A stretch of 12,876 nt of DNA from UBA2336 sp964597075 (GCA_964597075.1 CAZQXC010000071.1:1-12876); one strand, 5' to 3'. Shown: positions 1-7,150, counted from the stretch's first letter. The notes: a model not told the origin generated them from the sequence alone. Translations and numbers: made by a program.

Positions 1-477
1 ACACGTTTCAGGCGAGATAGAATCGGTATAGTCAAATGAAAGCACATCCCACATTATAATCTTATACGATGTTAATAATTTTATTTGTGCACGCGTAATA
101 CGACCATAGGGAGGACGGAACAAGACTGTACGTTGCTGATATTCATTAAGCACCATATCACATAAATGAACATTATCTATATATTGTGGATTGGAAGTTT
201 CCCAACCATTCAGGTGATTAAATGTGTGGTTGCCAATGGCATGTCCTCCCTCCTGTATTCTTTTGAAGATAGCGGGGTGTTTATGAACGTTATCCCCAAT
301 GCAAAAGAACGTAGCCCTGGCATTATATTTTTTTAAGATATCCAAGGCAAACTCAGTGGGGCCGGGTACGGGGCCATCATCAAGAGTTAGAAAAAGTTCT
401 TTCTGCTTTGTAGGGATTCGCCAAACCAGGTTCGGGTAAAGCCAAGGTAAAAAGAAAGGAGTTCGATGAATAAGCAT
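1..477 (-). CDS. Polysaccharide deacetylase (NodB/CE4 family), C-terminus cut by window edge
   Basis: The first 159 residues of a carbohydrate esterase family 4 protein are visible; the frame is open at the window edge and the C-terminus is missing. CE4 enzymes remove N- or O-acetyl groups from peptidoglycan, chitin-like or exopolysaccharide chains using a metal held by Asp and two His. Visible motifs: LTLDDGP (residues 30-36, motif 1, catalytic Asp33 and metal-binding Asp34), the HxxxH metal motif as NHTFNH (83-88, His84 and His88), RPPYG (121-125, motif 3) and WDV (143-145). There is no clear signal peptide: the N-terminus is short with a few aromatic residues, so the enzyme may be cytoplasmic or weakly membrane-associated. 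The ATG lies 12 nt after the stop of the SpoIIE-type phosphatase, so the two are very likely co-transcribed. The family is secure; the substrate is unknown. Confidence 0.93.
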   Translation of the reverse strand, partial: MLIHRTPFFLPWLYPNLVWRIPTKQKELFLTLDDGPVPGPTEFALDILKKYNARATFFCIGDNVHKHPAIFKRIQEGGHAIGNHTFNHLNGWETSNPQYIDNVHLCDMVLNEYQQRTVLFRPPYGRITRAQIKLLTSYKIIMWDVLSFDYTDSISPETC

Positions 478-489
478 GATACTTAGGTG

Positions 490-1710
490 CTATCCTACAC
501 GGCACGAAACCATGGTAATATCATCATGGTATCCATTATCACCTTTAAATGTATCGAGCTCAATAATAATATCGTTGTGGATGGTTCGCATATCTTTCAT
601 ACGCGTGGTATCCTGATGAAAATATTTCATCAATCGCTGCATCCCGAATTCTTCACCCGCTTCATTAATAGTCTCTGTTAACCCATCGGTGTAACAAAAC
701 AATCGGAATTGCTCCAGATCGGTAATAAAGCCCTCGTTCAGGAAAGGCAATGGATGCATGGCACCCAGTACCGTTGACCCCTCCTCCAACAGACGGATGC
801 CATTTTTCCGATCACATAAGATGGGCGGATTATGACCAGAATTAATGTAGATCAGGGTTTTCAAACTAATATCATAAATGCATGCAAAAAAGGTTATGAA
901 CTTTTCGCCTTTGGCATTTTCCAATACCTGGTAATTCAGGGCCTCAATAATATCCCTTAGGTTCGGAGTCTGTCGAAGTAAGGTGCGAAGGGAAGCCTGA
1001 AAATTCGACATCATCAGTGCAGCTGGTATTCCCTTTCCACTAACATCGGCAATACACAGCAGAAATTGATTCTTATTGATGGGAATGTAATCATAATAAT
1101 CACCTCCAATTACATCGTGCGGAAGATAACTCGCTTCTACGTTTAGAAATTCCGTGTTTGGTAATTTCTCAGGAAAAAGAAACTGCTGTACATCGCTGGC
1201 AATTTCAAGCTCTTTCCGAAATGCTTCCTGCTCCAGTTGCTTACGTGCCAGTTTCTTATTTTCAATGGCCACGATAATAATATTACTCAAGGCCTGAATA
1301 AATTTCAGACTGTCATCACCATAATTTCCATCGTGCTGATGATCGCCCAGAAAAACCAGCGCCAAGGTAGTGTCCTTATGTGTTACCGGAACAACGATAT
1401 CAAATATACTGAAGGGTGTTTCTTCAAAATCGCGTAACGTGCAAATGTTCCTGACCTCCTTAAAACAATCCGGCAGTTTTACCTTTTGAAAAGCCTGTTC
1501 TGTACCAAAGTTTACTTTACAGTTCCACAAATCATCGAGCACATACAACGCCAGTTTCTTTATCTTAAGGTTAGAGCGCAGTGTGAAGTTGTAGATCTTA
1601 TACAGAAAATCTTCCGGCACATTATTATTGATGGCCTGGGTAATTTCAAGCAATGAGTTTAACTCGAGCTCTTTTATCTCGTACCGGCTTTTATGAGAGG
1701 TTTCAGACAT
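490..1710 (-). CDS. GAF-domain PP2C-type serine phosphatase (SpoIIE/RsbU-like)
   Basis: A 406-residue signalling protein. Residues of about 15-155 resemble a GAF sensor domain. A short helical linker (about 150-175) follows, rich in charged residues and typical of the coiled coil before SpoIIE domains. Residues 175-406 form the phosphatase. Metal-binding acidic residues are all present: Asp204 in GGDYYD, Asp222 in ADVSGKG, Asp342 in YTDGL and Asp396/397 in DDITM; SGHNPP (291-296) is also intact. Such enzymes dephosphorylate STAS-domain anti-anti-sigma proteins or similar partners; no STAS or anti-sigma gene is in this window, so the target is unknown. There is no membrane segment, so it is probably cytosolic. 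It sits 40 nt after the GT2 gene and 12 nt before the deacetylase, suggesting one transcript linking a signal to envelope glycan enzymes. The start is the only good ATG before the GAF region. Confidence 0.93.
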   Translation of the reverse strand: MSETSHKSRYEIKELELNSLLEITQAINNNVPEDFLYKIYNFTLRSNLKIKKLALYVLDDLWNCKVNFGTEQAFQKVKLPDCFKEVRNICTLRDFEETPFSIFDIVVPVTHKDTTLALVFLGDHQHDGNYGDDSLKFIQALSNIIIVAIENKKLARKQLEQEAFRKELEIASDVQQFLFPEKLPNTEFLNVEASYLPHDVIGGDYYDYIPINKNQFLLCIADVSGKGIPAALMMSNFQASLRTLLRQTPNLRDIIEALNYQVLENAKGEKFITFFACIYDISLKTLIYINSGHNPPILCDRKNGIRLLEEGSTVLGAMHPLPFLNEGFITDLEQFRLFCYTDGLTETINEAGEEFGMQRLMKYFHQDTTRMKDMRTIHNDIIIELDTFKGDNGYHDDITMVSCRVG

Positions 1711-1750
1711 AGGTGCCTAAAGTTACGGGTAAAAATTGTTGTTGTGTCGA

Positions 1751-2863
1751 CTAACTTCTTCTACCCTTCCAGTTAGCCCGTAAAAAATTGGCTGTCAGGG
1801 CAAAGAAAATAACATACAGGGGATAAACGACCTGAAGTACAAAAAATGATGTGCTATTGAACCTAATCTGTAAAAATTTCAACACCCGGAATAGAAACAC
1901 CCCTTCGAAGACCATTTTAGCCACCAGCAACAGCAATACATCCTGATAGGCCATATTGCCCATTAAACTTAAGGCCACCAGCAACACTACGGAGCAGTAA
2001 AATAAAAAGACGAAAACGGCTAATAAGGCAGAAACTCCGATTCCGTGCCCCCGCCACTTGCCGGCCCAGCGTATTCGTTGATTAAAGAATTCAGACAAAG
2101 TTGGCGCTGGTCTTGCCTCAACAACTCCGGATGGATCAGCATTAAATCTGATGCCCTTTGGATAGCGTTTAACTATTTTCTGCAACAGAAATTCATCATC
2201 ACCGGAAGAAATTTGCTCATTGCCTGTGTATCCATCCACTTCCCCAAAGGCACGCTTCCGATAAGCCAGGTTTGCACCATTACACATAGTTGGTTTACCC
2301 AAGCCAAGTGTAGCAGCACCTGTACCGATGAGGGATGCAAACTCCATCAGTTGAAGTCTGCCCCAAAAACTATTATCAGCACTAAACCTCACTCCCCCGG
2401 AAACTAATTGTGTCGATTCATCGAATGCTTTTGCAATTGATTTTAACCAACCGGACGGTACATGACAATCCGCATCCGTGGTAACGATAATCTCACCTTG
2501 TGCCTTATTTATACCTTCTGTTATAGCAGCTTTCTTGCCTGTTTTGTCTCCCGGGAGATTTAGCAGGTGAAACTGTCTTAAATGATTTTGCGCCAGCCAC
2601 TTTTCTACAACCTCCCCTGTTTTATCTTCAGCATGATCGTTGACAACCCACACCTCAAACTTATCGGAAGGATAGTCAAGATTGGAAATATCATCTAACA
2701 AGTTTTGAATAGTATTTTCCTCATTCCTTACGGCTACCACTATTGAAATAAATGGCTTGCCGGAGATTAGTTGGCGGGGTTGTATTGCTGCTCGCCATCC
2801 TTCTAATAGAAAGATCATGAGAATAAAGTAGAGGAGAAACAGTATCAGAATGACCGTAATCAT
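1751..2863 (-). CDS. Membrane-bound family 2 glycosyltransferase
   Basis: A processive-type GT2 enzyme that transfers sugars from nucleotide sugars at the inner membrane. I place the start at 2863 (370 residues); an in-frame ATG at 2929 would add 22 residues. Numbered from the longer form: one N-terminal membrane helix (about 23-43), a GT-A domain with VVAVRNEE (64-71), VVND with Asp98, the DAD metal motif (152-154), a GDDE acceptor motif (243-246), QRIRW (284-288, the QxxRW signature), then about three C-terminal membrane helices (299-322, 329-349, 361-384). The start at 2863 is preferred because the 2929 ATG shares bases with the start of the divergent antitoxin gene and would run through that gene's promoter, and because 2863 places the first helix right at the N-terminus. 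It is probably first in an operon with the phosphatase and deacetylase, consistent with making a glycan that is then deacetylated. The product is not predictable. Confidence 0.92.
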   Translation of the reverse strand: MITVILILFLLYFILMIFLLEGWRAAIQPRQLISGKPFISIVVAVRNEENTIQNLLDDISNLDYPSDKFEVWVVNDHAEDKTGEVVEKWLAQNHLRQFHLLNLPGDKTGKKAAITEGINKAQGEIIVTTDADCHVPSGWLKSIAKAFDESTQLVSGGVRFSADNSFWGRLQLMEFASLIGTGAATLGLGKPTMCNGANLAYRKRAFGEVDGYTGNEQISSGDDEFLLQKIVKRYPKGIRFNADPSGVVEARPAPTLSEFFNQRIRWAGKWRGHGIGVSALLAVFVFLFYCSVVLLVALSLMGNMAYQDVLLLLVAKMVFEGVFLFRVLKFLQIRFNSTSFFVLQVVYPLYVIFFALTANFLRANWKGRRS

Positions 2864-2873
2864 ACTATGCAAG

Positions 2874-2905
2874 TTGTGATATTTGGTGAAGTATCCGTAA
2901 TTTTG
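2874..2905 (+). promoter_or_regulatory. Bacteroidota-type promoter for the antitoxin gene
   Basis: An exact TAnnTTTG -7 element (TAATTTTG, 2898-2905) lies 21 nt after a TTG (2874-2876), matching the known Bacteroidota -33/-7 arrangement. Transcription would start around 2910-2913, just before an AAGGA Shine-Dalgarno-like site (2920-2924) and the ATG at 2928. This placement favours the shorter start of the divergent GT2 gene. Not tested experimentally. Confidence 0.55.
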
Positions 2906-2927
2906 ATTTATATTCTTAAAAGGAATC

Positions 2928-3149
2928 ATGAAAAAAATTATCCTGGATGTTCCTGAAAATAAGTTTAAATTCCTGATGGAGTTGCTGATTCATCTTGGCA
3001 TAAAACCAACCGTGGACAAGCCGGAAACCCTAACCGCTGATCAACGAAAATTTTTGAAAGAACTTCAGGTTTCACTAAAAGAAGTTGATAAGCACTTGAA
3101 AGGGGAAATAAAGCTCAAATCAGCTAAAGAGTTTCTGAATGAGTTTTAA
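2928..3149 (+). CDS. Small antitoxin-like protein of a type II toxin-antitoxin pair
   Basis: A 73-residue, Lys/Glu-rich, largely helical protein of the kind found in Bacteroidota directly upstream of RelE/ParE-family toxins. Visible features are an N-terminal beta-like strand (MKKIILDVPENK), a central helix, and a C-terminal charged helix ending in KSAKEFLNEF, which by analogy would wrap the toxin. There is no obvious ribbon-helix-helix or HTH signature, so I give no named antitoxin family. The ATG follows AAGGA by only 3 nt and lies about 15-17 nt below the predicted transcription start. The 3' end overlaps an ATG (3139) that starts the toxin remnant, the usual overlapping arrangement. The antitoxin frame itself is intact although its partner is broken, so it may be a relic, an orphan immunity factor, or still paired with a recoded toxin. 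The identity rests largely on context. Confidence 0.75.
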   Translation: MKKIILDVPENKFKFLMELLIHLGIKPTVDKPETLTADQRKFLKELQVSLKEVDKHLKGEIKLKSAKEFLNEF

Positions 3150-3462
3150 TTACATCATCTTTTGAAAAACAATTCAAAAATCTTTTTAAAAAATATACCT
3201 CGCTTCAGAATGACATTACAAAATTAATCTCCAAACTTGAGAATAATCCAATGACAGGAACACCCTTGGAAAAGACTGTTATAAAATCAGATTCGCCATT
3301 GCTTCAAAAGGAAAAGGAAAAAGTGGAGGGGCCAGACTAATAACGTGTGTTAAAGTTAGTAGAAATAACGTTTATATTCTTTCGATCTATGATAAGTCAG
3401 AAAAAGAATCAATTTCTGACAATCAGTTAAATGAGTTACTCCAACAGGCAGGTTTGTTATAA
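3139..3462 (+). pseudogene. RelE/ParE-type toxin, disrupted by two frameshifts
   Basis: Read in three pieces, this stretch encodes a typical 105-110 residue RelE/ParE-family mRNA interferase or gyrase toxin. Piece 1 is the ATG at 3139, overlapping the antitoxin end, which stops after eight codons. Piece 2 begins near 3146 in another frame and reads ITSSFEKQFKNLFKKYTSLQ onward to TGTP, the usual N-terminal helical hairpin. At CCC (3263-3265) the frame must move back one base to continue as piece 3, LGKDCYKIRFAIASKGKGKS, then a GGAR segment, strands and YDKSEKE, ending at TAA 3460-3462. No other stops interrupt pieces 2 and 3, so the damage is recent, a sequencing artefact at short T and C runs, or recoding. 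Without correction no functional toxin is made. It lies between the antitoxin gene and ruvC, which begins 6 nt later in the same frame as piece 3. I recognise the family by pattern only. Confidence 0.78.
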
Positions 3463-3468
3463 AGAGGT

Positions 3469-4023
3469 GTGACAAAAATCAACAAAGAAAAAATTATCCT
3501 AGGCCTTGATCCCGGAACGAATATTACGGGGTATGGAGTTATCTGCGTTTCCGGCAACCGTGTAAAGTTAATGCAGTTTGGTGTTATACAACTTGGCAAG
3601 ACTGGTGAGCATGCCATCAAACTCAAGAAAATATTTGATAAGGTTATTCATTTAATTGAAGAATTCCACCCTGACGAAGTTGCCTTGGAAGCTCCCTTTT
3701 TTGGTAAAAATGTCCAATCGATGCTTAAACTTGGCCGGGCACAGGGAGTTGCCATGTCGGCCGCACTCTCGCGGGAAATTCCCATTGTTGAATATGCACC
3801 CAAGAAAGTAAAGCAATCGGTAACGGGGAATGGTAATGCATCAAAAGAACAGGTTGCCCGTATGCTGATGCAGGTTTTTCAGCTTAAGGAAATTCCAAAA
3901 CTACTGGATGCCACTGATGCCCTGGCCGTGGCACTCTGCCATCATTTTCAAAAAGGACAAATTAAATCAAAATCGAAATCGTGGGAAGGATTTTTGAAGG
4001 AAAATCCGAGTAGGGTTAAATAA
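3469..4023 (+). CDS. ruvC: Crossover junction endodeoxyribonuclease RuvC
   Basis: RuvC is the dimeric, metal-dependent resolvase that cuts Holliday junctions symmetrically after RuvAB branch migration. At 184 residues it has normal length. The RNase H-like core and four catalytic acidic residues are visible: Asp14 in GLDPGTN, Glu74 in ALEAPFFGKN, and Asp147 and Asp150 in DATDALAVA. The segment KKVKQSVTGNGNASKEQV (112-129) matches the conserved DNA-binding and dimer region. The start must be GTG 3469, because the toxin's TAA (3460-3462) is in the same frame just upstream and no ATG precedes the conserved ILGLDPG. A purine-rich AAAGAGG lies immediately before it but closer than usual for a Shine-Dalgarno site. 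No promoter is obvious in the short gap, so transcription may come from the antitoxin promoter. The 3' end is 5 nt from the converging GT4 gene. Confidence 0.96.
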   Translation: MTKINKEKIILGLDPGTNITGYGVICVSGNRVKLMQFGVIQLGKTGEHAIKLKKIFDKVIHLIEEFHPDEVALEAPFFGKNVQSMLKLGRAQGVAMSAALSREIPIVEYAPKKVKQSVTGNGNASKEQVARMLMQVFQLKEIPKLLDATDALAVALCHHFQKGQIKSKSKSWEGFLKENPSRVK

Positions 4024-4037
4024 ATCACTTAGTGATT
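4023..4037. repeat. Short inverted repeat between two convergent genes
   Basis: AATCACT (4023-4029) and AGTGATT (4031-4037) form perfect 7-bp arms around one T, spanning both the ruvC stop and the stop of the converging GT4 gene. As RNA it could give only a five-pair stem with a five-base loop and no strong U-tract, so it is at best a weak bidirectional terminator. Confidence 0.4.
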
Positions 4038-5219
4038 AAAATCAACGTACATGTTTATCAAAGGTTTGACAGTTTTATCCCAATTCCAGTGGAGTTCAAC
4101 AGACTTATTACCATTATCACCAAGTTTTTTGGCCTTCAAGGGACTATAATATAAATCTAAAATCTTTAGAAGTAAATCATCAATATCATCCGCCTTATAA
4201 ACCAATCCACAGTTTTCACTTTCCACCAGTTGGGCCTGAACAATACAATCACTGACAATTAACGGGCACCCGAGCGCCATATATTGAAATAATTTGTTGG
4301 CATAGGTGGTGTCATGGTGAAGGTTTCTTTTGAGAGGCGACAAAGCAATTTGCGCATTGTAAATGTAGGTAGGTAGTAGATTGTGATCCTTCCATCCTTC
4401 AAATTCGATAAGCGTTTCAATATTCAATTTTTTGCTCAAATCGATAAGCTCATTGTCGGCAGAGCTAAGACCCACTATCCACAGTCTGATGTTCGGTATG
4501 TCAGCTTTAAGTTTTGAAATAACCTTAATAAGTGTGTCTGTTCCCCTCCGTAGGGAAGTATCTCCAATATATAAGAGATTGAAGTATCCCTTCATCCTGC
4601 TGGTAATATGTTCATCGTATGGTTGTGCAACAAACTCCTCATAGTTTATTGTATTAGGCACCACAATTACTTCGTTCTCTATTTTATCAGCATGGCTGAC
4701 TATATCATCTTTTGCCAAAGCCGTAACTACAATTACTCGGTCCGCTTTCCTTGCAAGTTCGTAGTATTTTTTTTGCCATTTTTTAAGGTCAATCAACCAT
4801 TTGCCTGGGAATCGGTTCAAATGCCTGTAATCACGCATGATGGCAGGTCGGTTTTCATGGAGGTCGAGAACAACTGGCAAGCCTAAGTAGCGGTTGGCAT
4901 TCATTGCAGTTTCGGCAATTACCATATCATGGATATGGAGTATCTTAATGCTATTTTTTATCAAAAATTCTTTAACTAAAGACTGAACCAGCCATCGATA
5001 AAATGGAAAAGTGTAGGCCAAAGCAGAAAGTTTGTAAACAAGTTTTCCGGCCGGATAACGATGAACATGAATACCTTTGACGTTTACAATAGATTCAAGC
5101 TTTTTAAAATTTAAGCAAAACAAAAAAACATCATGCCCTTCTTTGATTAAACTCAAAGCCTCCTTTTCAACTCGTTGATCAGGAGGAAAAGAAGAATCAA
5201 GGATCATCCCAATGCGCAT
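4029..5219 (-). CDS. GT4-family glycosyltransferase (GT-B fold)
   Basis: A 396-residue retaining glycosyltransferase expected to add a sugar from an NDP-sugar to a glycan intermediate at the cytoplasmic face. The N-terminal Rossmann-like half (1-190) shows MRIGMILDSSFPPDQRVEKEA and the HIHD motif (95-98). The C-terminal half starts near 210 with YIGDTSLRRG (217-226, phosphate-binding loop) and continues to SPLKRN (294-299) and ANKLFQYMALGCPLIVSD (307-324), the nucleotide-sugar site. The usual second Glu of the GT4 EX7E motif is Gln312 here; I believe NKLFQYM variants occur in related Bacteroidota enzymes, so this need not mean inactivity. It has no membrane span. It faces away from the methyltransferase series across a 325 bp gap and converges on ruvC with a 5 nt gap. 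Donor and acceptor are unknown. Confidence 0.92.
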   Translation of the reverse strand: MRIGMILDSSFPPDQRVEKEALSLIKEGHDVFLFCLNFKKLESIVNVKGIHVHRYPAGKLVYKLSALAYTFPFYRWLVQSLVKEFLIKNSIKILHIHDMVIAETAMNANRYLGLPVVLDLHENRPAIMRDYRHLNRFPGKWLIDLKKWQKKYYELARKADRVIVVTALAKDDIVSHADKIENEVIVVPNTINYEEFVAQPYDEHITSRMKGYFNLLYIGDTSLRRGTDTLIKVISKLKADIPNIRLWIVGLSSADNELIDLSKKLNIETLIEFEGWKDHNLLPTYIYNAQIALSPLKRNLHHDTTYANKLFQYMALGCPLIVSDCIVQAQLVESENCGLVYKADDIDDLLLKILDLYYSPLKAKKLGDNGNKSVELHWNWDKTVKPLINMYVDFNH

Positions 5220-5544
5220 GTACGTTCTGTCTAGTTAAACAAGAATTTCATGCCAAAATACATAAATTGAGCATTTAAGTTGTATCTCGTATCTATTCAT
5301 GAACGATCAAACCCATTCACAATTTCCAGGCAGAGAAAATTCATTCAATGGAATCATTTCTCTCATCAGTAATACTAGGTATAACTATTGTTCTTCTAAC
5401 CAGTATATATGACCTCTCAAAAATTAAAGCCAAAGGAATTTACAAAACCAATTCTTCAGCAAGACTACAATCTGGTATCTGCTAAATGACAAAGTGATCC
5501 TGTATTGAAATACGACCTATATTACAACGAATTACAGTTAATCA
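5220..5544. other. A+T-rich intergenic region between divergent genes
   Basis: This 325 bp gap separates the GT4 gene (minus) from the first methyltransferase (plus), so it must hold both promoters, yet I see no exact TAnnTTTG element with a good -33 partner on either strand. It is visibly A+T-rich. It contains one small open frame with a hydrophobic stretch (5348-5485), described separately, and a second overlapping short frame beginning near 5300 with no recognisable features. I see no tRNA, terminator or long repeat. Confidence 0.5.
5348..5485 (+). CDS. Possible 45-residue membrane peptide
   Basis: A short ATG-to-TAA frame whose product begins MESFLSSVILGITIVLLTSI, giving one plausible membrane helix at about residues 4-20, followed by a basic tail with several Lys and Arg and ending in SGIC. 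The inside-positive tail is what a small single-pass protein would have. No Shine-Dalgarno site is clear, and a second frame overlaps it. It could equally be a fragment of a lost membrane protein or chance reading in A+T-rich DNA. I do not recognise the family. Confidence 0.25.
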   Translation: MESFLSSVILGITIVLLTSIYDLSKIKAKGIYKTNSSARLQSGIC

Positions 5545-6366
5545 ATGAAAATTCAAAAATACCTCCACTCATTAACCGGAACCATCTTTCAATCCAAGCA
5601 GTTAGACTTACTGAATCACGGAGAATTATCTAGCTGTGTTTCGAAAGCATTTATTAATACAAAAAATAGTAATTATTCACTGGGAGAAGAAGCAATATTT
5701 AAATCACTCAATAATTATAGGGAAGAATTACTGAAATCTAATGAACTGATTTCTTATGAAATATTTAATTCAGATCAAAAAAGAAGCGTCTCTGAAATAG
5801 CAAAGAAAGCCGGATCGCCCCGAAGATGGTGTGAATTCTATTATTTATTGACAAAAATGAGCAGGGCTCAAAGTGTGCTTGAAATCGGAACTAATTTAGG
5901 AATCTCAGGTCAATATTTCATTGAAGGACTCAAATCACAACCAACTCATTCCAAGTTTATAACACTTGAAGGTATTCCAAGATTATGTCAACTGGCAACA
6001 AATAGATTCAGCAAACTGGAAACAGATAAAATATCAATAGAAGTTATTCAAGGCCTATATGAAAATACCTTTCCAGGTATAATTCAATCCAATAATAAGT
6101 TTGACCTTGTTTTTATTGATGGAAACCATCAGTATGAACCGACCTTGGCCTATTTCAATCAATTAAAAAATAACTTCTCAAACCATACAATAATACTGTT
6201 CGATGATATAAACTGGAGTGAGGATATGCAAAAGGCCTGGCATAAAATAAAAGATGATAGCTATGTACACTGTACAATCGACATGTATAAATTAGGCTTG
6301 GTGCTTGTCAACATGGAAAAATCTAGTCAGAAGAAAGTTCATACTAAACTATTTTTAGCGCGTTAA
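5545..6366 (+). CDS. Class I SAM-dependent methyltransferase (Methyltransf_24-like)
   Basis: A 273-residue protein with a Rossmann-type SAM domain in its second half. Motif I is VLEIGTNLGISG (111-122, SAM glycine loop), motif II ends at LEG (141-143, acidic residue for the SAM ribose), IDGNHQY (191-197) resembles the metal-associated Asp region of O-methyltransferases in this family, and FDDINWSEDM (219-228) is the next acidic loop. The first 100 residues are helical and not conserved in my reading. It probably O-methylates a sugar or other small acceptor made by the surrounding glycan cluster, but the acceptor cannot be inferred. Its codons are visibly more A+T-rich than those of the following methyltransferase and flippase, which suggests a different origin. 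It leads the plus-strand series, 28 nt before the next gene. No Shine-Dalgarno site is apparent. Confidence 0.82.
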   Translation: MKIQKYLHSLTGTIFQSKQLDLLNHGELSSCVSKAFINTKNSNYSLGEEAIFKSLNNYREELLKSNELISYEIFNSDQKRSVSEIAKKAGSPRRWCEFYYLLTKMSRAQSVLEIGTNLGISGQYFIEGLKSQPTHSKFITLEGIPRLCQLATNRFSKLETDKISIEVIQGLYENTFPGIIQSNNKFDLVFIDGNHQYEPTLAYFNQLKNNFSNHTIILFDDINWSEDMQKAWHKIKDDSYVHCTIDMYKLGLVLVNMEKSSQKKVHTKLFLAR

Positions 6367-6383
6367 AACATCTCAATAAATCC

Positions 6384-6394
6384 GGTTCGGAACC
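6384..6394. repeat. Perfect inverted repeat abutting a start codon
   Basis: GGTTC (6384-6388) and GAACC (6390-6394) flank a single G and end directly before the ATG of the second methyltransferase gene. It could be a small operator half-site pair or chance. The one-base centre makes an RNA hairpin unlikely. Confidence 0.3.
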
Positions 6395-7105
6395 ATGAAT
6401 TATCAAGCAGCCCAGTCTATTGCCCAAGAATATGGATTTATTAAAAAAAATTACTTATGCTTATCCAAAACCGGAATTCATCACTTACACTTCCGTATCC
6501 TCCGACCATTTCTTAAGCTTCATCAGAAATACTTACTCCGGAAATGGAAAGATACTCCCATCCCCTGGATGACCCCTGCCGCTATTGATATTTTGAACGC
6601 GGTACTTACACCCGGCATGAAAGGTTTTGAGTTTGGTAGTGGACGGAGCACATTGTTTATTGCTCCTCGTGTAAAGGAACTGGTGAGTCTGGAGCATGAT
6701 CAACAATGGTTTGCACACATCGAGGCTGAACTAAAAGACAAGAAGTTGAGTAATGTGAATTACGTAAAAATCCTTCCGGATGGCGGTGCATCTAAAGCGA
6801 TAGGCTATCCGAGAAGTAATTACGAAAATTACATCATGCCGGCCACACCTGCCACGTGTTATACTCAGTACTACTCTTACATTGATCAATTCCCCGATGC
6901 TTCTTTCGATTTTATAATTGTAGACGGCCGGGCACGTGTGGAGTGCGCCCAGCATGCCATACCAAAACTGAAGCCAGGCGGCATGCTAATACTAGACAAT
7001 GCCGAAAGACTCCGCTACCGGGCCGTTCATAACCTGCTAAAGGAATGGAAAAAAGTATTTACAACTTCCGGTATTACCGATACGGTATTCTGGTTTAAGC
7101 CCTAA
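6395..7105 (+). CDS. Class I SAM-dependent methyltransferase-like protein
   Basis: A 236-residue protein with a SAM-binding fold distinct from its upstream neighbour. Motif I is FEFGSGRST (78-86), SLEHD (98-102) fits the acidic residue that contacts the SAM ribose, IIVDGRAR (174-181) is the motif IV-like strand and loop, and GGMLILDNAER (195-205) is the post-IV strand. The N-terminal 60 residues are basic and aromatic (HFRILRPFLK), possibly a membrane-facing or acceptor-binding helix. Proteins of this layout occur among polysaccharide biosynthesis genes, so a sugar methyltransferase role is plausible, but catalysis is not proven by motifs. It follows the first methyltransferase by 28 nt and precedes the ATPase by 45 nt, so one transcript is likely. 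Base composition is closer to the flanking chromosome than that of the upstream gene. Confidence 0.8.
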   Translation: MNYQAAQSIAQEYGFIKKNYLCLSKTGIHHLHFRILRPFLKLHQKYLLRKWKDTPIPWMTPAAIDILNAVLTPGMKGFEFGSGRSTLFIAPRVKELVSLEHDQQWFAHIEAELKDKKLSNVNYVKILPDGGASKAIGYPRSNYENYIMPATPATCYTQYYSYIDQFPDASFDFIIVDGRARVECAQHAIPKLKPGGMLILDNAERLRYRAVHNLLKEWKKVFTTSGITDTVFWFKP

Positions 7106-7150
7106 ATTATTACTTTTATAGATTATAATCAAAAATAGTTATAACTTTAA

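Noticed and set aside
2045..2407. A 120-codon open frame on the plus strand inside the GT2 gene
   Set aside because: It lies antisense to well-supported GT2 motifs and its product has no recognisable features.
7142..7149. TAACTTTA directly before the ATPase ATG as a -7 promoter box (a similar TAACTTTA lies before the phosphatase ATG at 1710)
   Set aside because: Last base differs from TAnnTTTG, no -33 partner is clear, and the site is too close to the start codon to be persuasive.
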